64,000 nucleotides of DNA from contig NW_022881614.1 of assembly GCF_003369915.1 (NCBI RefSeq), positions 21,554,336 through 21,618,335 on the forward strand. Direction: 5' to 3'. Positions 57,215 to 64,000 of the stretch are shown piece by piece (positions within the stretch are counted from its first letter, which is position 1; each line of letters begins with the position of its first letter). A program made the translations under genes and the position numbers. Under the pieces are notes generated by a model. The model worked only from the letters and a program-made list of their open reading frames with translations. It was not told where the DNA came from and made no database searches. This DNA is from Drosophila miranda (Eukaryota; Arthropoda; Insecta; Diptera; Drosophilidae).

Positions 57215-60200
57215 CATGTTGCTGGTCAGCTCGCTCATGGCATTCGCCTTGAGATCTTCCTTGGCGGCTATTGCGGGGATGTATTTGGCCGATGTCTGCT
57301 CCACCAGCGTTCGACTAAGCGGCTTGATGGCGAGCAAATGGTCCAGGAGGCGCAGCTTGGACTGCGCCTGGTCCAGGTACTCCATCTGCAGGTTCATCTA
57401 GAGCCACGAGATGAGCACCTCAATGGTCCGCAGGGCCATACCCGACTGCAGCACCAGGTTAAGCGTGGTGCCGTAAAAGGCGAACCGCTCGGTCAGCCGA
57501 TTGGTCGCACACTCGGTGCTCTCCCTCACGAGGTCAGCCAGCAGCAGCTGCAGGGCTCCCAGGTCCACGCTGGACACTGTGCAGTAGTTGCGCACGCTGT
57601 CGACCAGCGTGTGTAGCTGTCGCAGGGGCGACGGCCTCCTAGGCAGGCTGCTGCACCGCTTCTTCCGCATGTAGTCCAATCGAAAGCGAACTGTCTGGAT
57701 TGTGATCTGCACAATGTCGCTCTTGCCAACTCGCTCATCGAACTGGGCGCGCAGCTCCTCGGCCTGCAGCAACAGCAGCTGGGCGTGGCACAGACAGTCC
57801 TGCCGCGCATAGTAGCTGGCCATGTGGCAGCGGCAGAGCATCACTATAGTATGTTGGCGCTTAAAGAACCATCCGTTTTGGAGCTGAGGCCACAGATCGT
57901 CGAGCAGCTCCTGCGCTCGATCCACCTCCTCAGAGAGTTGGAGCTGCTGGTTAGAATTCAGGTGGTCTTGTCCCAGGAAGTGGGTCAGGGCTCGCAGGTA
58001 GGTGAATCTCTCGTCCAGCATTTGCCCTATCCTGAGTATCAGCAGCCAGGCTTCATCGGCCTGCGCCATGTAGCCCATGGACGACAGAGCCATGGCTGCA
58101 GCAACTGCATCGTCGATCAGGGCTTCCCAGTCGATTGGTGTATCGTCGCAGCCGAGGGGCTCTTGGTCTGCACGTTCGAAGAAGGCCGCGAAGCCAGCGA
58201 TGGACGATGTGGCCAACTCCACCAGGCGATGCTCCCGCTTAATGTTGAGCTCCAGCAAGTTGTTCTTGACGATTAACTCCTCCAGGCTGTTCTCGGCCGT
58301 CTCCTTGATCGAGAACATGGTCTTCTGTGCCTCCAAAGCCTCCAGCAGCACACTGATACTGGTATGGCCAATGGCCAGCTGTTGCATGCGGCTGAGCGGT
58401 TGCTTGAGGGCCGTGCTTTGCAGCTGGGAGCGCAGTTCCTCGCACTGACGCACCACCTCGCTGTCGGTGCGCATCTTGCGTGCCAGGAGAACCAGGTGGT
58501 AGTCATTGTGACGGCAGCGTAGTAGCGACTGCAGCAGGGGTACGGGCCGCGCACTCTGGAAGTGCAGCACGGCCAACAGATCCACATCGTATAGCTGTTT
58601 CATTTGGGCGGGGGTTAGGGGGTTGGGCATAGGACTGGACTCGTGCCACTCGTAGACGCACTTCTCCGTATTATTGGCATTGTGGTAGTGGACGAAGAGC
58701 TGTGAACGCAACCGCGATGGATTCGTTTGGGCCGCAAGGTAGGTGGACTGCAGACGGTTGGCCATGTCGGAGCTCTTGCAGTGGACACTGGCTTTGTAGA
58801 TTCGCAGGAGCACACTAAGCATTTTCTGGCTGGTGATGAGCGGTCGTAGATGTTGCAAGGGCTCCAAGAAGGCCAGCACAAGGGACATTTGTTCGGGACA
58901 CGCTACCTTTTCGGCCACGAGTGCCAGTAGACGCACCAGCTTGACTAGCTCCATGGCGGAGGGCCCCAGGCACTTCATGCTCTTGGCCACGTCCAAGGTG
59001 TAGCCAAGAATGCCCAAGAGCGGCTTATAGGGTGCCTGAAGAGAAAGCTCATTAGGTAAAAGGTTTTCCAGCTGTGGCAGACGTACCTTGTCCGACTTCT
59101 GTTCGGTCGTCGGCTGCCAGTTAACGTAAGCTTCCAGGGCGCACATCCCGAAGGAGAGAAGGCAATGCCTGCGAATGCTTTTACAGGCCTCGTTGGAGCA
59201 GCTGGTCGCCAGCGGACTCCTCACTACGTTCACCGTCAGCCCAAGGCAGCCATGCAGCAGTTGAAAGTGGGCGGTGTATACCTCGGGACTGTCGTCGCCC
59301 TCGAGCTGCTGCCAAAAAATGTCTAAGGGAGGCTTGTTGCTGCTCTGATGAAGCAGCATCTGCAGGCGCTGGAAGAACACCAGCAGGTCCATGAACCACT
59401 GCTCTTTGGCGTGCGTCGCGCCCTTGTGCTCGAAGAAGTAGACGAACTTCTTGCACAGATCGATGTAAGTCCGCTTGAAGTCCGCCGTAGCCTCGCGCAC
59501 GTACAACAGCTTGACATAGTAGTAGAGGAGATGGATGGAGTAGTTCTGCGGAGAGACGTCCTTGTACAGGTCGCGACAAATGCGCAGCAACTTCAGTGCC
59601 AGTTGTTGTTCGAGCGGCGCTTCTATGGAAAACATGTCGATCTGCATCAGTGCCAGAACCAGGCCCAGATACTCCGTGAATTGAGTAGTCAGCTCAGAGC
59701 TGGGTGTGGCCCAGCTGCAGCTCAGGAGCTTGAGAAGCGGGTCGTACATTTTCGTCGTGCTCTCGGGCGGAAGGGCGCTCAGGTACATCAGAAAGGCTTT
59801 GCTTCGCTTGCTGAACAGGGCATCATTCAGCTGGACCAGGAGAGCCGCATTCTTTGCCACACCCATTGCCTCCAAGGCGTAATATAGTTGATCTGTGGCG
59901 GCGATGGGCAACGTCTCCTTCTGCATTTGCAAGTGAATGCCGTTGAAGTGCGTCAGATGGATGTCCAAATACAACTTGTAGTCAGCCTCCCCTTGCAGGC
60001 GGCAGGGCTGCGATCGGACTAGGCCGTACATTTTCTGGCATTCCGTCAGGGATTTCTGCGAAGCACCCGTACAATTAGGATACCAGCTAGCAAGCATTTG
60101 GTTCTTCAACTTACCTCCTGACAAAGCTCACGATGTATGTACCGCAGACTCGTTAGATGAGCTTCCCACAGGCTCGGCTTCTCCTCGTAGGGCTCCACGT

Positions 60201-60435
60201 GTGGTACCACGGTGGCCGCAATGTCGCAGTAGAGATCGTCATGCTGGTGCAGATTGTCCTTCAAGGCGAGACACAGCTGGCGCAACACGCTCAACTCATA
60301 TCTTAGCGGAAAGGAGGCGTCGTTTATCCCGATGCCCTTGCTGAATTCCTTGAATTTCAGCTTAATTGTCGTGGCCGCAGCCTCAACATCGGATCGAGTG
60401 CCTTTCAACTGTTTCACTATATCGGCAGACATTAT

Positions 60436-61429
60436 TAGAGAAGCTTAAAAGATATTTATTCTGGCCTCGCATGGTTAGCCAGACGCGCAAGTACATATCT
60501 GAATGCCATTCACTTCGGATAGGCCGTTTCAGAAATTATACATAGATCTCTTAGGACCATACCCACGCACGAAAAAGGGAAACATAGGATTGCTCATAGT
60601 TGTCGATCACAATACTAAGTTCCATTTTCTGTGTCCCCTGAAGAAATTTACAGCCCCAAAGATCTGTGAATATGTGGAAGGGTCTCTCTTTTATACATTT
60701 GGGGTGCCAGAAGTCAGATGATCTTGTCAGACAATGTATCCCAATTTAAATCTAGCTACTTTCATTCATTTTTAAATAGCTTCGGTATAAAGCAAAAATG
60801 CACAGCTATTTATTCACCGCAAGCGAATGCCAGCGAGCGACTGAACAGATCCGTGATAGCTGCGATACGAGCTTATATCGGTAACGAACATTCCAATTGG
60901 GACTGTAACCTGAATGCATTAGTGGTTCATTGAGATCTACCTTACATAGGAGTACAGGGTATTCTCCATATTTTCTAGCATTTGGTCAAAACATTATGTT
61001 GAATGGGAAGGATTACGCGCTCTTGCGTAAACTAGACATTTTGAACGACGATACTAGAAAAGAGGACCCAGATTCCTTGCAGCTAATCCGGCCACAGGCT
61101 AAAGCGAATGTCAATAAGGCACACGAAGAAAATTCGCATAGATCAATTTACGCTGCCGTGATACACAATTAAAGATTGGAGATTTGGTATATGCCAGAAA
61201 TTTCACACAAAGTAGTGCTATAAAAAAGTTTAGTTCTAAACTAGCCGCTGTGTTCATTCCCGCTCAGGTAATTAAAAAGCGGAGTCCGTACTATTACGAA
61301 TTGGTCGATGAGAACAAGAAATATCTCGGCGTGTATCATCTGAAAGACATTCAGATCAGGAAATAATCTCTCCTAATCAAGTTCTTCAGATAATTATTCG
61401 TCGAGCAGGTCTTGTATAAATATCTGTGG
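60436..61429 (+). pseudogene. Diverged gypsy integrase remnant
   Basis: A second, older relative of the 47887-57214 element, joined to the thr start. It reads integrase pieces in several frames: KLKRYLFWPRMVSQTRKYIS, LYIDLLGPYPRTKKGN, FTFGVPE-like, LSDNVSQFKSSYF (Asn-Val in place of Asn-Gly), PQANASERLNRS, STGYSPYFLAFGQN, YHLKDIQIRK. The zinc-binding half is deleted, and frameshifts occur near 60718, 60930 and 61175. Confidence 0.82.
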
Positions 61430-61845
61430 TGTAGTAGCCAGCACAAAAATATAGGGAATTGGTTATCTTCTTTCGTCTCGTGAGACCCCCTAGTGATCTT
61501 TCAAATGATCAAGCTTTAGCCGCTCTTAAGGTTGGATCAAAGCTTTAGCCGCTCTTAGGTCCGAACGCCCACGCACACATGCAAGCGACGGACAGTGGGA
61601 AGCATAGACGGCAATTGTACGATTGCACAGTTAAGCTATGCTGTGCATTAGACGATCGTCTAATGCTGCTCGAATGTTCTAGATCATACGATTGTAAAAA
61701 GTTAGTAAAAAGCTCAAAAGCTCTGCTGCACAGGCTACTCAGTCCATCGTCTATTACTGCTTTGAACAAAAGAAGAAAGTTGATCGATCTGTAAAGACGT
61801 GATAATTCCCGAGTGCGAGCAACATACACAGTGCCCACATATATA
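61430..61845 (+). repeat. Partial LTR of the diverged gypsy
   Basis: Begins TGTAGTAGCCAGC, similar to the TGTAGTGGCCAGTG start of the complete element's LTR, and follows the integrase end by ~65 bp. Contains a tandem GATCAAGCTTTAGCCGCTCTTA-like repeat (~61508-61556). It ends where a Tc1-like terminus begins. Confidence 0.6.
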
Positions 61846-62548
61846 CAGAGGTGGTCAAAAGTATTTACACAAAGACCTTTTTTTTGCAAGTTCAAGTTTA
61901 GGAATTGTTTTTGTTGTTGTTGAAATCAAAATACAAAAAAAAGCTGTAGCGGCAGACGCCGCTAATATTAAACGACACGACAAAGAGTGCGTGCGAGAGA
62001 GACAGAAAATCAGTCTGAGCGTGACGTCGGGCGCTGCGTAGCCACTGCAAATTGATTTGTTCCTATTGGCTATAAAAATAATCTGATCTGATCCAGATTC
62101 AGCAATCTGATAGATATGGTCATTATCTATGATTCTGCGTTTTTAGTTTTCTCGTATCCTCAATATTGTGGATGCAACAGATTTTCGTCCTTTGTGGGGG
62201 AGGAAGGGGGTGGGGCGAAATTCTGAGATATACGTTTTATAGTGAGATCTAACAGAAGTGCGGATACCAAATTTGGTTACTCTAGCCTTAATAGTCTCTG
62301 AGATTTGTGGACATCGACTTTTACCACAAATCTAATATACCCCAATACTCATTTTGAGTATCGGGTATAAAAAACTTTTAGGCCAAAAAGATTGATCTAC
62401 TAGCAATTGAATGAGAGAAGAATTGGAAAAGATAACTGTTTGTGCGAATAAGGAGAAGCAAATTAAGTGATGCTTATCAGTTGTCAAAATTATTTACACA
62501 CATTTTTAATGCTGCAGAAGTATTTACACAAAACTTTAAGCTAATTTT
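61846..62548. mobile_element. Tc1/mariner-like remnant split by a DINE
   Basis: Starts CAGAGGTGGTCAAAAG right after TA, with AGTATTTACACAAA repeated at ~61859 and ~62517. The layout (TA target, CAG terminus, tandem subterminal repeats) resembles Tc1-like inverted-repeat ends. No transposase is present and the other terminus was not found. Interrupted by a short DINE at 61949-62369. Confidence 0.45.
61949..62369 (-). mobile_element. DINE-1, copy 5 (internally deleted)
   Basis: Minus-strand DINE from GGCAGACGCCGC to TATCGGGTAT with ~700 bp of the middle missing (joint near GAGATTTGTGGACATCGAC, ~62310-62325). The GTCY core is lost. Confidence 0.85.
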
Positions 62549-63656
62549 TATCCCCGATACTCAAAATGAGTATTGGGGTATATTAGATTTGTGGTAAAAG
62601 TGGATGTGTGTAACGTCCAGAAGGAATCGTTTCCGACCCCATAAACTATATATATTCTTGATCAGCATCAATAGCCGAGTCGATTGAGCCCTGTCTGTCT
62701 GTCCGTCTGTCCGTCCGTTCGTCCGTCCGTCCGTCCGTCCCCTTCAGCGCCTAGTGCTCAAAGACTATAAGAGCTAGAGCAACGATGTTTTGGATCCAGA
62801 CATCTGTGATATGTCACTGCTACAAAAATATTTCAAAACTTTGCCCCGCCCACTTCCGCCCCCACAAAGGACGAAAATCTGTGGCATCCACATTTTTAAA
62901 GATACGATAAAACCAAAAACGCAGAATCGTAGAGGATGACTATATGTTCTAGAGTGTAAAATCTCAACCAGATCGTATAATTATTATAGCCAGAATCAAG
63001 AAAACAATTTCATTCTTTCTCGCTCTGTCTCTCTCTAACACACACACAGGTTTCATGGTCGGTTTTGCCAATTGCAAAATATGAGTTCAAGGATCTCAGA
63101 ACCTATAAGAGCCAGAGCAACCAAATTTGGTATCCACACTCCTGTGATATCGGACCTTGACCGTTTCGTGTCCAAATTTCGCCACACCCCCTTTCGCCCC
63201 CGCAAAGGACGAAAATCTGGGGCATCCACAAATCTCAGCGACTATTAAGGCTAGAGTAACCAAATTTGGTATCCGCACTCACTATAAAACGTATATCTCA
63301 GAATTTCGCTCCACCCCCTTCCGCCCCCACAAAAAACGAAAATCTGTTGCATCCACAATATTGCAGATTCGGGAAAACTAAAAACGCAGAATCATAGATA
63401 ACGACGATATCTATCAGACTGCTGAATCTGGATCAGATCAGATAATTTGTATAGCCAAAAGGAACAAATCAATTTTCAGTGGCTACGCAGCGCCCGAAGT
63501 CACGCTCAGACTGATTTTCTGTCTCTCTCGCACGCACTCTTTGTCGTTTCGTTTAATATTAGCGGCGTCTGCCGGAGGAGAGCCATACTGACTTAGTATC
63601 GGGTATAACTGTAGAGTTGCGGTGTCCGCAGCAACTCACAACGTTCCCCCTCGTTT
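62549..63656 (+). mobile_element. DINE-1, copy 6
   Basis: A full-length plus-strand DINE (start TCCCCGATACTC; end CCCCCTCGTTTG) with a (GTCC)n tract at ~62692-62740. Confidence 0.87.
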
Positions 63657-63840
63657 GTTCTTGGGCAGACAGAGCAGCTCAAAGACGACACAGCCCGAAT
63701 TTGAGCCATGCACCTGGTATGGTAATGGCAGGAGAGGAGGCCCCGGCCATGGGACTGGGCACGAGAATGGAGGTTATGCCAACAGAGGAGCCACCTGCAC
63801 CAGGGACTCTATTTCCCTTTTTTTTCTAATTAATTGCTTC
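63657..63840 (+). other. Unassigned GC-rich fragment between two DINEs
   Basis: About 180 bp with two overlapping open frames, one of them Gly/Arg-rich (GNGRRGGPGHGTGHENGG). It looks like a piece of host coding DNA but is too short to identify. Confidence 0.35.
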
Positions 63841-64000
63841 TACGTGGCCACTGCAAATTGATTTCTTGCTTTTGGCTACAAAAAGGATCCGATCTGATCC
63901 AGATTCAGCAATCTGATAGATACAGTCATTATCTATGATTCTGCGTTTTTAGTTTTCTCGAATGTGCAATATTGTGGATGCAACAGATTTTCGTCCTTTG
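63841..64000 (-). mobile_element. DINE-1, copy 7 (partial, runs off the window)
   Basis: Starts within the element at CCACTGCAAATTGATTTC and reads the minus-strand DINE sequence (GATCCAGATTCAGCAATC, GATTCTGCG) to the window edge. Confidence 0.8.

Larger units (their letters stand above)
46791..60432 (-). pseudogene. thr: three rows (thr)-like gene, unit 2 (interrupted)
   Basis: Same gene as 15990-20297. Exon 1 is at 60115-60432, then a ~59-bp intron, and exon 2 runs to the gypsy insertion (57219-60055). The 3' part is at 46791-47882. Breaks: TAG at 57398 (TGG in unit 1, inside SWLWMNLQ), a 30-nt in-frame deletion at ~59860, a 30-nt length difference next to the insertion site (extra LMQLVEPIKK), and the 9.3-kb gypsy element with a CATG target duplication. 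The two unit 1 lesions (TAG and 2-nt deletion) are absent here, so the copies died independently. The promoter is replaced by a second gypsy fragment immediately upstream of the ATG. Confidence 0.72.
38835..60435. repeat. Segmental duplication, unit 2
   Basis: Starts at TATACTGATTAAC, joined directly to the truncated BEL leader (GTCCGAT). It reproduces the order of unit 1: exon fragment, flank, DINE, BEL derivative, Orai exon, MORN gene, thr. Insertions unique to unit 2 are a Jockey-clade stub (42852-43130) and an Osvaldo/Ulysses-like gypsy (47887-57214). Homology ends just past the thr ATG (60432), where another gypsy fragment begins. Confidence 0.93.

Noticed and set aside
61579..61794. Short plus-strand frame in the partial gypsy LTR
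   Set aside because: Lies within LTR-like DNA and has no homologue in the complete LTR.

Overview
This is eukaryotic, insect DNA from a Drosophila genome, in a transposon-packed, rearranged, probably heterochromatic region. Evidence: an Orai (olf186-F) terminal exon of fly type, 60-70 bp introns, an M1BP-type core-promoter motif, DINE-1 Helentrons with (GTCY)n cores, and I, LOA, BEL/Pao and Ty3/gypsy elements of Drosophila type. DINE and TRIM/Bilbo-like elements suggest the obscura group. Orai and the gene I read as three rows (thr) both map, as I recall, to 54F of D. melanogaster (Muller C). Muller C is the neo-Y of D. miranda, so a D. miranda neo-Y origin is a reasonable but unproven inference.

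The backbone is a direct tandem duplication of a three-gene block: Orai last exon (+), a MORN-repeat gene (+), and thr (-), the last two convergent. Unit 1 starts at 1301 and runs to the junction at 38834/38835. Unit 2 runs from 38835 to at least 60435. Stripped of later insertions the units are near-identical. Unit 1 alone gained a LOA element (2931-7602), two DINEs (10388-11525, 13846-14966) and a 12.45-kb I-like element at the thr start codon (20302-32752). That I element carries a hAT element, a second LOA element (24008-29495) and a 1003-bp duplication. Unit 2 alone gained a Jockey-clade stub (42852-43130), a 9.3-kb Osvaldo/Ulysses-like Ty3/gypsy element inside thr (47887-57214) and another gypsy fragment at the thr start (from 60436).

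The genes decay in a complementary way. The Orai exon is open in unit 1 and broken in unit 2. The MORN gene is broken in unit 1 and intact in unit 2. thr is broken in both. The unit 1 thr promoter survives at 32770-33000, but 12.5 kb from its coding region.

Layout: 1-985 foldback-like element; 1064-1588 partial unknown gene; 2172-12179 DINE, LOA and BEL derivative; 12670-20297 gene block 1; 20302-32752 I element with nested insertions; 32753-33124 thr promoter flank; 33125-38834 BEL element (-); 38835-44201 second copy of the flank, DINE and BEL derivative; 44690-60432 gene block 2 with the gypsy element; 60436-64000 gypsy, Tc1-like and DINE remnants.

The most unusual items are a RING-H2 finger at the N-terminus of the gypsy Gag, a BEL derivative whose reverse-transcriptase region is replaced by a coiled-coil segment of unknown origin, the kilobase-scale duplication around the second LOA element, and the complementary decay of the duplicated block. 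No rRNA, tRNA or CRISPR was seen.
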